Positions 8,135 through 16,564 of a DNA stretch of 60,798 nt are shown here, piece after piece. The DNA is from Nitrospirota bacterium (GTDB lineage Bacteria; Nitrospirota; Thermodesulfovibrionia; Thermodesulfovibrionales; Dissulfurispiraceae): NCBI GenBank assembly GCA_040752355.1, contig JBFMHE010000024.1, positions 1-60,798 on the forward strand, given 5' to 3'. The first letter of the stretch is position 1. Every line of letters begins with the position of its first letter. The notes under the pieces were generated by a model. It ran no database searches. It was not told the origin of the DNA and was given only the letters and a program-made list of their open reading frames with translations. The position numbers and the translations under genes were made by a program.

Positions 8135-9352
8135 TCAATCCCCGCTGCCGGAATGCACGCTTCGGCGGGTGAGCTGCAACCGGTCAAGGATGTCCCGTAC
8201 TGCACCGATCTCTCTCTTCTCGCGGACTGCAGCGAGGACTTCCTTTCTCCCTTCCTTATCGCCGCAGAGGATGCAGCCGACGACGCAGCCGTTATCGATC
8301 ACCAGCTTCCGGTAGATTCCCCTCGCATCGTCTCTGCCCGTCAGGGACTCCATCGTGTTCTCCGGATCGATATTCCCTGCCGACAGGAACTCAACGCCGG
8401 CGACCTTGAGGATATTGGACGGAAGGGTGCCGGTATAGACCGCATTCCCTCCCGCCATGTTGATGCCCGCTGCCTCTCCCTGTTGTTCCGCGGCGGGCCA
8501 TAAGCCATAGACGATGCCCCGGTGTTCTGCGAGGTCGCCGGCGGCATAGACATCGGGCAGCGTCGTTTCCATGCGGTCGTTGACCACCACTCCCTTGCCG
8601 AGGAGCGCACCGGTCCCCTGGAGCAGCGCGGTGTTGCAGCGGATGCCCGTGGAGACGATGATCATGCCTCCCCTCACCACCCGTCCATCCTCGAGCGCCA
8701 GCCCCTCGACTGCAGGGCCGCCTTTCACCTCTCTGGCTTTCGCATTAAGGAAGAAGCGAAATCCTATGGTTTCGAGTCTTTTCTGGAGCACTTCCGCGCC
8801 TTCGGCATCGAGCTGCTTCGGCAGCAGCCGGGGGAAAAATTCGACGATCGAAACCTTTTTCCCCGCCTTCCTGAGCGCGTTGCCTGCTTCGATGCCCAAC
8901 ACGCCGCCGCCGAGAATGATAGCGGTATCGGTATGCTGCGAGAAATCCTTGATTATCAGGGCGTCATCGAGGGTTTTGAGGGTGAAGACCCCCTTTTTCA
9001 GGGGACTGGCCGGGGGAGGGACAAAAGGGGTGCTTCCTGCTGCGACCAGCAGGCGGTCGTACCCGATCTTCCGGCCGTTCACGAGAGATATCTCCTTTCT
9101 GCCCGGCGCTATCCCGGCGACCCGTGTGTTGAGGAGGAGGGTGATGGCGTTCCGTTCGTACCAGGCATCTTTATAGAGTATGAGACCGTCCTCGGTGACC
9201 TCTCCGGCGAGGTAGTCGATCAGGCGTATCCTGCTGTAAAAGGGAACGGGCTCTTCGGAAAGGATCAGGAGCTCCGCGGCAGGGTCGAATTTGCGTATGG
9301 AAAGAGCGGCAGTGGTGCCGGCGATACCATTGCCGATGATGATGTGTTTCAT
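8135..9352 (-). CDS. FAD/NAD(P)-dependent pyridine nucleotide-disulfide oxidoreductase
   Basis: 405 residues with both dinucleotide folds: the FAD-binding N-terminus IIIGNGIAGTTAAL, the ATG-like LLVAAGSTPF, a second GxGxxG for NAD(P) (ILGGGVLGIEAGNAL, about 155-170) and the FAD-closing TLPDVYAAGDLAE. It resembles NADH-rubredoxin reductases and the reductase part of nitrite reductase NirB. There is no redox CxxxxC disulfide. A C-terminal Cys pair (CVVGCILCGD) could hold a cofactor or simply be structural. It is transcribed away from trxA. Confidence 0.85.
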   Translation of the reverse strand: MKHIIIGNGIAGTTAALSIRKFDPAAELLILSEEPVPFYSRIRLIDYLAGEVTEDGLILYKDAWYERNAITLLLNTRVAGIAPGRKEISLVNGRKIGYDRLLVAAGSTPFVPPPASPLKKGVFTLKTLDDALIIKDFSQHTDTAIILGGGVLGIEAGNALRKAGKKVSIVEFFPRLLPKQLDAEGAEVLQKRLETIGFRFFLNAKAREVKGGPAVEGLALEDGRVVRGGMIIVSTGIRCNTALLQGTGALLGKGVVVNDRMETTLPDVYAAGDLAEHRGIVYGLWPAAEQQGEAAGINMAGGNAVYTGTLPSNILKVAGVEFLSAGNIDPENTMESLTGRDDARGIYRKLVIDNGCVVGCILCGDKEGRKEVLAAVREKREIGAVRDILDRLQLTRRSVHSGSGD

Positions 9353-9435
9353 AAAACTATTCTATGCCACCACCGCCCGCCCTGTAAAGCGCACCGCTGC
9401 AGCCTTTATGATGACGGAACGAAGGGGCGAGCAAA

Positions 9436-9465
9436 TTGACAAAAGGTTCATTTAGAACTTATAAT
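9436..9465 (+). promoter_or_regulatory. Strong consensus promoter of trxA
   Basis: TTGACA (9436-9441), an 18-bp spacer and TATAAT (9460-9465). Both hexamers are perfect, so high constitutive expression is expected. Confidence 0.75.
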
Positions 9466-9518
9466 TGTTTTATAATATTTTTTTATTCTCTCATCGCAAA
9501 GAGTGGAGGTGCTTTATT

Positions 9519-9851
9519 ATGGCGGAAGGGGTTGTGGAGCTTACCAGTGCTGCGTGGGACCAGGATGTATTGAAGGCGAGCGGCGTGGTGATGGTGGATT
9601 TCTGGGCAGTGTGGTGCGGTCCGTGCAGGATGATCGCCCCGACTATAGAAGAGCTGGCTAAAGAGTATGCCGGGAAGATCAAGGTAGGCAAGCTGAACAC
9701 CGACGAGAATCCCGATGTCGCGAGCAAGTACAAGATCATGGGAATCCCGACGGTCATGTTCTTCAAGGACGGCCAGAAGGTTGACCAGATTGTGGGAGCG
9801 GTACCGAAACCGCAGTTGAAGGCCAAGATTGACGCACTCCTCGCCGGTTAG
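9519..9851 (+). CDS. trxA: Thioredoxin
   Basis: 110 residues, the normal thioredoxin length, with the active site WCGPC (about 32-36), the cis-proline motif GIPTVMFFKDG and no signal peptide, so it acts in the cytoplasm. The ATG at 9519 follows GGAGGTG; the frame extends upstream only through the promoter region. A TlpA-like lipoprotein gene follows 38 bp downstream, and the two may form one redox operon. Confidence 0.96.
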   Translation: MAEGVVELTSAAWDQDVLKASGVVMVDFWAVWCGPCRMIAPTIEELAKEYAGKIKVGKLNTDENPDVASKYKIMGIPTVMFFKDGQKVDQIVGAVPKPQLKAKIDALLAG

Positions 9852-9888
9852 ATACAGAGCTCCGAGGCATAGACGCGGTGCCCGATTC

Positions 9889-10392
9889 ATGAGAAGGGCG
9901 GTGTTGCTGTGCATGGTAGTGCTGCTGGGCGCTCTTTCGCTTATCTCCTGCGGGCAGAGTGAAAAGGGTGCGGCGGGTGCGGCTCATCCCTTTACTCTCC
10001 CGGATATCCATAACAACAAGGTGGCATTGAACGACTACCGGGGTAAGGTGGTGCTGATAGAGTTTTTTGCGACCTGGTGCCCTCCCTGCCAGATGTCGGC
10101 GCCGGACATCCAGTACGCATATGCGAAGTACCGGGACAAAGGATTCGTCGTCCTTGCCGTCTCGATGGATGAGGGACCCGATGCGGTTCCCGCCGCACAC
10201 TCCTTTGCGAAGGAGTTCGGCCTCTCCTTTCCGATCCTGATGGACGACGGCACGGTGAGCAGCCGTTATGCGATATCCAGCATCCCGACCTCCGTGGTTA
10301 TCGACAGAGAGGGAAAGATGAGGCATAAGCATATCGGGGCGCCTCCCGACCTGACCGAACGGCTGTCAAAAGAGATAGAGGCGCTTTTGTAG
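9889..10392 (+). CDS. TlpA/ResA-like thioredoxin-fold lipoprotein
   Basis: 167 residues. A lipoprotein signal with lipobox LISC puts the mature protein on the periplasmic side of a membrane. The thioredoxin-fold domain carries WCPPC and the cis-proline region ISSIPTSVVIDREG. Relatives reduce apocytochrome c haem-binding cysteines, which fits the ResB/CcsB genes at 20.2-22.7 kb. The ATG at 9889 is chosen because the signal peptide begins there. Confidence 0.88.
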   Translation: MRRAVLLCMVVLLGALSLISCGQSEKGAAGAAHPFTLPDIHNNKVALNDYRGKVVLIEFFATWCPPCQMSAPDIQYAYAKYRDKGFVVLAVSMDEGPDAVPAAHSFAKEFGLSFPILMDDGTVSSRYAISSIPTSVVIDREGKMRHKHIGAPPDLTERLSKEIEALL

Positions 10393-10477
10393 AAGGCGGC
10401 TATCAGCTATCCATGACGGTAAACAGCAATCAACGAACTATGAACTATACCTTACCTGATGACGGAGTTTTTCTATT

Positions 10478-11800
10478 ATGTTTGAGTCACTGAGCGATAA
10501 ACTCGAGGGCATCTTCAAAAAGCTGAAGGGCAGGGGCCTGCTCAAGGAGGAAGATGTCGATGTCGCCCTGAAGGAAATACGCCTGGCGCTCCTCGAAGCC
10601 GATGTCAACTTCAAGGTCGTCAAGGACTTTGTGCAGCATATACGTGAGCGGGCCGTAGGGAAAGAGGTGCTCGAGAGCCTTTCGCCGGGCCAGCAGGTGG
10701 TCAAGATCGTACACGACGAGCTCTGCGCGCTCCTGGGGACCACGAACACCCGCATACAGCTCGCGCCGAACCCCCCGACCGTTCTCATGATGATCGGTCT
10801 GCAGGGATCCGGCAAGACGACGACGTCGGCGAAGCTTGCGCGCATCTTCAAGAAAGAGGGGCGGAGGCCGATGCTCGTGGCCGCCGACCTCCAGCGACCT
10901 GCGGCGATCGACCAGCTGGTGACGCTCGGCAAGCAGCTCGACATCCCGGTCTTCCATTCGAAGGAGATGAAGGACCCCGTCGCCCTCAGCGAGGAGGCGG
11001 TGAAGCGCTCGAAGCTCGACGGCAGGGATATCGTCATTATCGATACCGCGGGCCGTCTGCATATCAACGAGGAGCTGATGGATCAGCTGCGGCAGATCAA
11101 GGCGAGGGTCGCTCCGAAAGAGGTGCTCCTCGTTGCCGACGCCATGACCGGCCAGGATGCCGTGACCATGGCGAAGAGCTTCAACGAGCAGATCGGCATC
11201 GACGGCATCATCCTCACCAAGATGGACGGCGACGCGCGCGGCGGCGCCGCGCTCTCGATCCGGCATATTACCGAAAAGCCGATCAAGTTCATCGGCGTCG
11301 GCGAAAAGATCGACATGCTCGAGCCCTTCCATCCCGACCGTATCGCCAGCAGGATACTCGGCATGGGAGATGTCCTGACCCTCATCGAGCAGGCCCAGCA
11401 GTCCTTCGACCAGAAAGAGGCAGAAAAGCTCCAGAAGAAGATACTGGAAGAGAGCTTCACCTTCGAAGACCTCCGGGACCAGCTGAAGAAGATACGGAGC
11501 ATGGGGCCGCTCGAGAACCTGCTCGGCATGATACCGGGCATGAACAAGGCGATGAAGGACGTGAAGGTGGACGAGAAGGAGTTCGTGAGAATCGAAGCGA
11601 TCATCAACTCGATGACCCCCGCAGAGCGAAGGAACCACAACATCATAAACGGCAGCAGGAAGAAGCGCATCGCCCTGGGCAGCGGCACGACGACGGCAGA
11701 GGTGAACAGGCTCATCAAGCAGTATCTCGATATGAAGAAAATGATGAAGATGTTCAAAGGGAAGAAGGGGTTCCGCCTCCCGAAGGTGCTGCCGTTCTGA
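10478..11800 (+). CDS. ffh: Signal recognition particle GTPase Ffh
   Basis: 440 residues. The N domain is followed by the GTPase core with P-loop GLQGSGKTT, DTAGRLHINEEL and TKMDGDARGG, and then the methionine-rich M domain (MGPLENLLGMIPGMN; basic MMKMFKGKKG tail) that binds 4.5S RNA and signal sequences. It heads the translation-related run ffh-rpsP-khpA-trmD-rplS-rnhB. Confidence 0.97.
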   Translation: MFESLSDKLEGIFKKLKGRGLLKEEDVDVALKEIRLALLEADVNFKVVKDFVQHIRERAVGKEVLESLSPGQQVVKIVHDELCALLGTTNTRIQLAPNPPTVLMMIGLQGSGKTTTSAKLARIFKKEGRRPMLVAADLQRPAAIDQLVTLGKQLDIPVFHSKEMKDPVALSEEAVKRSKLDGRDIVIIDTAGRLHINEELMDQLRQIKARVAPKEVLLVADAMTGQDAVTMAKSFNEQIGIDGIILTKMDGDARGGAALSIRHITEKPIKFIGVGEKIDMLEPFHPDRIASRILGMGDVLTLIEQAQQSFDQKEAEKLQKKILEESFTFEDLRDQLKKIRSMGPLENLLGMIPGMNKAMKDVKVDEKEFVRIEAIINSMTPAERRNHNIINGSRKKRIALGSGTTTAEVNRLIKQYLDMKKMMKMFKGKKGFRLPKVLPF

Positions 11801-11952
11801 TGCGCACAAACCTTGCAGCGAAGCGTTGAAATAAGGTAAAATTGAAGGTTTTTCCAATGAGGGGCATCGCCCCTTGAGATACCGCACAGCGTAACAACGG
11901 TGCTTCGGTACATGCGGGACGGTGTCCCTGTAACACTTCAGGAGGTGGAGAC

Positions 11953-12189
11953 GTGGTTAAGATCAGATTGACGCGGCTGGGCGCTCACAAGAAACCTTTT
12001 TATAGAGTTATCGTGGCTGACTCGAGGGCGCGGAGGGACGGCCCCTTTGTCGAGATCATAGGCACCTATGACCCGAAGAAAGAACCCTCTGAGATAAAGG
12101 TCGACCTGGACCGGGCGAAACACTGGATCGAGCGCGGCGCGCAACCTACCGGCACGGTGAAGAGACTCTTGCAGAAGGCGGGATTGTAA
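11953..12189 (+). CDS. rpsP: 30S ribosomal protein S16
   Basis: 78 residues with the conserved S16 start [29 protein letters not shown] (read here in part) and a normal length. The start is a GTG behind AGGAGGTGGAG. It lies in its usual place between ffh and the KH-domain gene. Confidence 0.97.
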   Translation: MVKIRLTRLGAHKKPFYRVIVADSRARRDGPFVEIIGTYDPKKEPSEIKVDLDRAKHWIERGAQPTGTVKRLLQKAGL

Positions 12190-12248
12190 CACCCAATCCC
12201 CACGATCGCGGCTAATTCGGATACTGCCACATCAAATGGAGGTGGACG

Positions 12249-12479
12249 ATGAGGGAATTGATCGAGGCCATGGCAAAATCGCTGGTTGACAGACCTGAAG
12301 AGGTGAAGGTGAGCGAGATCGACGGGGAGAAGACCACGGTGTTCGAGCTCAGGGTGGCGCAGAGCGATCTCGGCAAAGTCATCGGAAAGCAGGGAAAGAC
12401 CGCCCGTGCGATGAGGACGATCCTGGGGGCTGCGGGAACGAAAATCGGCAAGCGCTGCGTGCTCGAGATTTTAGAGTAA
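12249..12479 (+). CDS. khpA: KhpA-type KH-domain RNA-binding protein
   Basis: 76 residues, a single KH domain with the [15 protein letters not shown] loop that contacts RNA (a GxxG variant). Formerly YlqC; its partner in other bacteria is KhpB. The strong ribosome site GGAGGTGG precedes the ATG. It lies between rpsP and trmD, where rimM normally follows but is absent here. Confidence 0.93.
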   Translation: MRELIEAMAKSLVDRPEEVKVSEIDGEKTTVFELRVAQSDLGKVIGKQGKTARAMRTILGAAGTKIGKRCVLEILE

Positions 12480-12501
12480 GGCGCATTGCATAAATACACG
12501 T

Positions 12502-12530
12502 GAAGGGGCGTTTGCTGAGAACGCCCCTTC
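12502..12530 (+). terminator. Perfect 11-bp hairpin between khpA and trmD
   Basis: GAAGGGGCGTT (12502-12512) and AACGCCCCTTC (12520-12530) form a perfect stem with a 7-nt loop. There is no proper T-tract (TTAGTTATC follows), so it may attenuate transcription or protect mRNA ends. It sits where rimM is usually found. Confidence 0.55.
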
Positions 12531-12570
12531 TTAGTTATCACCAACAACGGTCTGAAGAAGTAAGGGTATC

Positions 12571-13323
12571 ATGGGCATCGGCTTCGATATCATCACCATA
12601 TTCCCGGAGATTATTCACGCGTACCTGGGCGAGAGTATTCTCAAGCGGGCGGCCCGGAGGGGCCTTATCGACGTCAGGGTGTACAATCCCCGGGATTTCA
12701 CGACCGATAAGCACCGCACCGTCGACGACTACCCGTACGGGGGAGGGTCGGGCATGGTCATGAAGATAGAGCCCCTCTACAACGCGATACAGGCGATCAG
12801 GAGCGACGGTATGGAGCGGCTGACCGTCATGCTGAGCCCCCAGGGGAGGTTATTCACCCAGGACGAAGCGGAGCGCCTGGCCCGGGAGCCCAGAAGGATA
12901 CTGTTCCTCTGCGGCCGGTACGAGGGGGTCGACGAGCGGGTGCGGGAGTCGCTCGCGGACGATGAGCTCTCGATCGGCGACTATGTTTTGACTGGTGGAG
13001 AGCTGCCCGCTTTGGTTATAATAGACAGCATTGCCCGCCTCCTGCCGGGTGTGCTGGGGGACGAGGCATCGGCGCAGGAAGAGTCCTTTACCTGGGGTAT
13101 CCTCGATTATCCCCATTACACGAGGCCGCCGGAATTCGGGAACATGCGGGTCCCCGAGGTGCTGCTCTCCGGCAACCATAAGGAGATCGCCCGGTACCGG
13201 CGAAAAGAGGCGCTGCGGAGGACGCTGCTCAGGCGTCCGGACCTCCTCGGCAAGGCGCATCTCACGGACGAAGATCATGTGCTGTTGAAAGAGCTTAGCT
13301 CGGAAGAAATAAAGAAGCAGTAG
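12571..13323 (+). CDS. trmD: tRNA (guanine-37-N1)-methyltransferase
   Basis: 250 residues with the TrmD trefoil-knot motifs: FDIITIFPE at the N-terminus, [22 protein letters not shown] and [14 protein letters not shown]. The enzyme uses S-adenosylmethionine to methylate G37 next to the anticodon, which prevents +1 frameshifts. It is followed 15 bp later by rplS, the classic pair. Confidence 0.97.
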   Translation: MGIGFDIITIFPEIIHAYLGESILKRAARRGLIDVRVYNPRDFTTDKHRTVDDYPYGGGSGMVMKIEPLYNAIQAIRSDGMERLTVMLSPQGRLFTQDEAERLAREPRRILFLCGRYEGVDERVRESLADDELSIGDYVLTGGELPALVIIDSIARLLPGVLGDEASAQEESFTWGILDYPHYTRPPEFGNMRVPEVLLSGNHKEIARYRRKEALRRTLLRRPDLLGKAHLTDEDHVLLKELSSEEIKKQ

Positions 13324-13338
13324 ACCGGGAGGAGTACG

Positions 13339-13689
13339 ATGAATCTGATACATACCATTGAAGAAGGCTACAAGAGAACGGTTCCTGATTTCAATATCGG
13401 CGATACGCTGAGAATCTACGTAAAGGTCGTCGAGGGAGACAAAGAGAGGCTCCAGCCCTACGAGGGGGTCGTCATCGCCCGGAAAGGGAGCGGCATCAAA
13501 GAGACCTTCATGGTGCGGAAGATCTCCTTCGGCGTCGGCGTCGAGCGTATCTTCCCCGTCCATTCCCCGTCGATCGACAAGATCGAGCTGTTGAAGAGGG
13601 GCGACGTGAGAAAGGCGAAGCTGTATTACATCAGGAGCAAGAAGGGGAAAGAGGCGAAGATCAAGGAAAAGGGCCGGGAGCAGCGATAG
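13339..13689 (+). CDS. rplS: 50S ribosomal protein L19
   Basis: 116 residues; typical L19 with [35 protein letters not shown] and [14 protein letters not shown], plus a basic tail. The ribosome site GGGAGGAG precedes the ATG. It is co-transcribed with trmD and rnhB. Confidence 0.97.
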   Translation: MNLIHTIEEGYKRTVPDFNIGDTLRIYVKVVEGDKERLQPYEGVVIARKGSGIKETFMVRKISFGVGVERIFPVHSPSIDKIELLKRGDVRKAKLYYIRSKKGKEAKIKEKGREQR

Positions 13690-13733
13690 GAGTCTCAAGG
13701 TCCTGCCCTGCCCCGTCCCGGGAGGACGCGCTC

Positions 13734-14372
13734 ATGCCGATGGATCCCTTTGTCTATGACGAGACCGTGCGGGAGTCCGGCGGTTTCGAGGTGATCGCAG
13801 GGATCGATGAGGCGGGCAGAGGCCCCCTGGCAGGGCCCGTCGTCGCCGCCGCCGTCGTGCTGCCCCGCCATTGCCGCATACCCGGCGTCAGGGACTCGAA
13901 AAAGATCCCTGAGCGGGAGCGTGAACACCTCTTCTGGGAGATCCTCGAGACGGCTCTCGATTTCGGCATCGGCATCGGGGGCGTCGAAGAGATCGACCGC
14001 CTCAATATCCTCGAAGCGACCCGCCACGCGATGCGCGCTGCTGTCAGCGACCTTTCCTGCCGCTATGATCTCGTTCTCATTGACGCTGTCCGCATCCCCC
14101 CGCCGCCGGCGCCGCAGATGCCGATCGTCAAGGGCGATGCGAAGAGTGCTTCCATAGCCGCTGCTTCGATCATCGCCAAGGTGGTGCGGGACAAGATCAT
14201 GCTGAAGTACCACGCCCTCTATCCCCATTACGGCTTCGACCGGCACAAGGGGTACGGGACCAGGGCGCATCTCGAGAGCCTCGAAAAGTACGGACCGAGC
14301 CCCCTCCACCGGAAGAGCTTTGAAAGAGTGCGGTCATTAATGCTACCATTTAACGACCGTAACGGTTTCTGA
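13734..14372 (+). CDS. rnhB: Ribonuclease HII
   Basis: 212 residues; the RNase HII signature IAGIDEAGRGPLAGPVVAA holds the first acidic active-site residues, followed by SKKIPERERE and GDAKSASIAAASIIAKV. It cuts RNA in RNA-DNA hybrids, including single ribonucleotides in DNA. It sits at its common place after rplS. Confidence 0.96.
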   Translation: MPMDPFVYDETVRESGGFEVIAGIDEAGRGPLAGPVVAAAVVLPRHCRIPGVRDSKKIPEREREHLFWEILETALDFGIGIGGVEEIDRLNILEATRHAMRAAVSDLSCRYDLVLIDAVRIPPPPAPQMPIVKGDAKSASIAAASIIAKVVRDKIMLKYHALYPHYGFDRHKGYGTRAHLESLEKYGPSPLHRKSFERVRSLMLPFNDRNGF

Positions 14373-14381
14373 GGAGGAGCG

Positions 14382-15032
14382 ATGGAGAGAGAGCGGATTG
14401 ACGAGGCCCTTGAACTGCTCTGGGTGCTGAAAGAGGAAGGCCACGAGGACCTGAAGCGGTTCACCTTGAGCTCCGATGACAGCGACATCGAGGCGGTGAT
14501 CGGGGCGCTCAAAGAGGACGGGCTGGTCACGGTAAGCGGCAACGCCATAGCGCTCACCGAAAAGGGGACGGTCCTCGCCAAGGGGCTTCTCCGCAGACAC
14601 CGGCTCGCAGAGCGGCTCTTTACGGATGTCTTCGACCTCTCGATGGAGGTGGTGGACGAGGACGCCTGCAAGATGGAGCATATCCTGAGCGAAGAGCTCA
14701 CCGACAGCGTCTGCACCTTTCTCGGCCACCCCCCCACCTGTCCTCACGGCAAGCCGATCCCGCGCGGCGAGTGCTGCAAGAAGTACCGTGTCGATGTCCA
14801 GCCGGTGGTGGTGCGGTTGACCGAGTTCGAGGTGGGGCAGAAGGGGAAGATCGTCTTCATTACGCCTTCGGAGGCCTCCCGGATAAGCCGCCTGAGCTCG
14901 ATCGGCGTGATCCCCGGCTCGGTCATCAAGCTGCTCCAGCGGCGGCCCTCGGTAGTGCTCCAGATCGACGAGACGACCATCGCCATAGATCCCGACCTCG
15001 CAAAAGAGATATTCATCAAAAGGGTCACCTAA
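14382..15032 (+). CDS. DtxR/MntR-family metal-dependent regulator with FeoA-like domain
   Basis: 216 residues. The N-terminal winged helix (about 1-65) reads DGLVTVSGNAIALTEKGTVLA. The dimerisation and metal-binding region contains RRHRLAERLF, DEDACKMEHILSEE and the Cys/His-rich HPPTCPHGKPIPRGECCK. The C-terminal SH3-like FeoA domain (about 140-216) completes the architecture of iron- or manganese-responsive repressors. It starts 9 bp after rnhB behind GAGGAG. Whether Fe or Mn is sensed cannot be said. Confidence 0.88.
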   Translation: MERERIDEALELLWVLKEEGHEDLKRFTLSSDDSDIEAVIGALKEDGLVTVSGNAIALTEKGTVLAKGLLRRHRLAERLFTDVFDLSMEVVDEDACKMEHILSEELTDSVCTFLGHPPTCPHGKPIPRGECCKKYRVDVQPVVVRLTEFEVGQKGKIVFITPSEASRISRLSSIGVIPGSVIKLLQRRPSVVLQIDETTIAIDPDLAKEIFIKRVT

Positions 15033-15060
15033 TTCAGGCGTCCCTTTGATAAGGGTTAGA

Positions 15061-15084
15061 GAGTGAGGCGGCCCCGCCTCACTC
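15061..15084 (+). terminator. Hairpin terminator candidate after the DtxR-type gene
   Basis: GAGTGAGGCG (15061-15070) and CGCCTCACTC (15075-15084) form a perfect 10-bp stem with a GCCC loop. No T-run follows, so it is a terminator of the imperfect kind. It separates the translation operon from dcd-pyrF. Confidence 0.55.
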
Positions 15085-15150
15085 CCCCCGCTCATCGTAT
15101 CAGGTGTTTTACATTTTCAATGGGTGTTTCCTTGCCCCTCCGCACCCCTC

Positions 15151-15161
15151 TGTGCTATGGT
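15151..15161 (+). promoter_or_regulatory. Extended -10 promoter for dcd
   Basis: TGTGCTATGGT ends 44 bp before the dcd start codon. It shares the TGTGCTAT word with the promoters near 4945, 35231 and 58068. Confidence 0.45.
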
Positions 15162-15205
15162 AAAGGACTTGAAATTCTGAAAGGTGTGTATTAGGATTCT
15201 ATCGT

Positions 15206-15754
15206 ATGGTTAAAAACGACCGCTGGATACGCGAGATGGCTGAAAGAGGCATGATCGAGCCCTTCCACGAGAGCCAGAAACGGGAGGGGGTCATCTCCTA
15301 CGGCGTCAGCTCGTACGGCTACGACATGCGCATCGGCGACGAGTTCAAGATCTTTACCAACGTCAATACTACCGTTGTCGATCCCAAGCAATTCGACTTG
15401 AAGAGTCTGGTCGATTACAAAGGGCAGGTCTGCATTATTCCTCCCAACTCCTTTGTGCTTGCCCGATCCCTGGAATACTTCAGGATCCCCCGGGACGTGC
15501 TGGTGATCTGTCTCGGCAAGTCTACCTATGCGCGGTGCGGCCTCGTGGTGAACGTGACGCCCCTCGAGCCGGAGTGGGAGGGCCATGTGACGATCGAGAT
15601 ATCCAATACGACGCCCTTGCCGGCAAGAATTTATGCCCATGAGGGTATCGCCCAGCTCATTTTCCTCCAGTCCGCCGAGCTCTGCGAGACGTCGTACAAG
15701 GATAAGTCGGGAAAGTACCAGTCGCAGACGGGAATAACGCTTCCGAGGCTCTAG
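15206..15754 (+). CDS. dcd: dCTP deaminase
   Basis: 182 residues. The family motifs [17 protein letters not shown] and [29 protein letters not shown] (read in part; the latter holds the substrate-binding Ser/Arg), followed by [15 protein letters not shown], identify it. It converts dCTP to dUTP for dTMP synthesis. The stop codon lies one base before pyrF, so the two pyrimidine genes are co-transcribed. Confidence 0.96.
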   Translation: MVKNDRWIREMAERGMIEPFHESQKREGVISYGVSSYGYDMRIGDEFKIFTNVNTTVVDPKQFDLKSLVDYKGQVCIIPPNSFVLARSLEYFRIPRDVLVICLGKSTYARCGLVVNVTPLEPEWEGHVTIEISNTTPLPARIYAHEGIAQLIFLQSAELCETSYKDKSGKYQSQTGITLPRL

Positions 15755-15755
15755 C

Positions 15756-16475
15756 ATGGGATGGAAGGATAAACTCATCATCGCCCTCGATGTGCCCGAC
15801 GCAAAAAAGGCGCTCGCCATCGTCGATATGCTCGGGGAGCATGCCGGGGTCTTCAAGGTCGGGTTCGAGCTCTTTGTCGGCGCCGGTCCCGCTATCGTCG
15901 AGCAGATACAGAAGAAGGGCAAAAAGGTCTTTCTCGACCTGAAATTCCATGATATCCCCATCACCGTTTCGAAAGCGGCGGTCGAAGCGACCAGGCTCGG
16001 GGTGTATATGTTCAATCTCCACGCTTCCGGCGGACTGGCGATGATGACCCGCTGCACCGAGGCGGTCGCCGAAGTATGCCGGAAAGAACATCTCCAGCGT
16101 CCCAAGATAATCGGCGTTACGACCCTCACCAGCCTCGATGACAAGACACTGAAGAGCGAGCTCTGTATCCAGCACGGACTGAAAGCCCATGTGAAGCACC
16201 TCGCGCTCCTCGCTCAGAAAGCGGGGCTCGACGGCGTGGTGGCCTCCCCCCACGAGATCGGCGTGATCAAGCAGCACTGCGGAAGCGCCTTCCTCGTCGT
16301 CACGCCGGGCGTACGGCCGTCCTGGGCTCCTCCCGATGACCAGCGGCGGACCGCGACGCCGAAAGAGGCGATCAAGGACGGCGCGGATTACATCGTGATG
16401 GGCAGGGGGATCGTGAAGCAGGAAGACCCCATCAAGGCCATCGAGCTCATCTCTCTCGAGATGCTCACCGCGTAG
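15756..16475 (+). CDS. pyrF: Orotidine 5'-phosphate decarboxylase
   Basis: 239 residues, TIM barrel; LIIALDVPDAKKAL begins the barrel and KVFLDLKFHDIPITV carries the catalytic DxKxxD array. VTPGVRPSWAPPDDQRR closes over the phosphate. It catalyses the last step of UMP synthesis and follows dcd directly. Confidence 0.97.
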   Translation: MGWKDKLIIALDVPDAKKALAIVDMLGEHAGVFKVGFELFVGAGPAIVEQIQKKGKKVFLDLKFHDIPITVSKAAVEATRLGVYMFNLHASGGLAMMTRCTEAVAEVCRKEHLQRPKIIGVTTLTSLDDKTLKSELCIQHGLKAHVKHLALLAQKAGLDGVVASPHEIGVIKQHCGSAFLVVTPGVRPSWAPPDDQRRTATPKEAIKDGADYIVMGRGIVKQEDPIKAIELISLEMLTA

Positions 16476-16564
16476 CCGGGGACCCGCCGGCATCCCGCCA
16501 GAGACATGGCAAAAGGAACGGACATGCCCCGGATAGTCCCCTGCTGCTGACGTAAATTCCCGCG

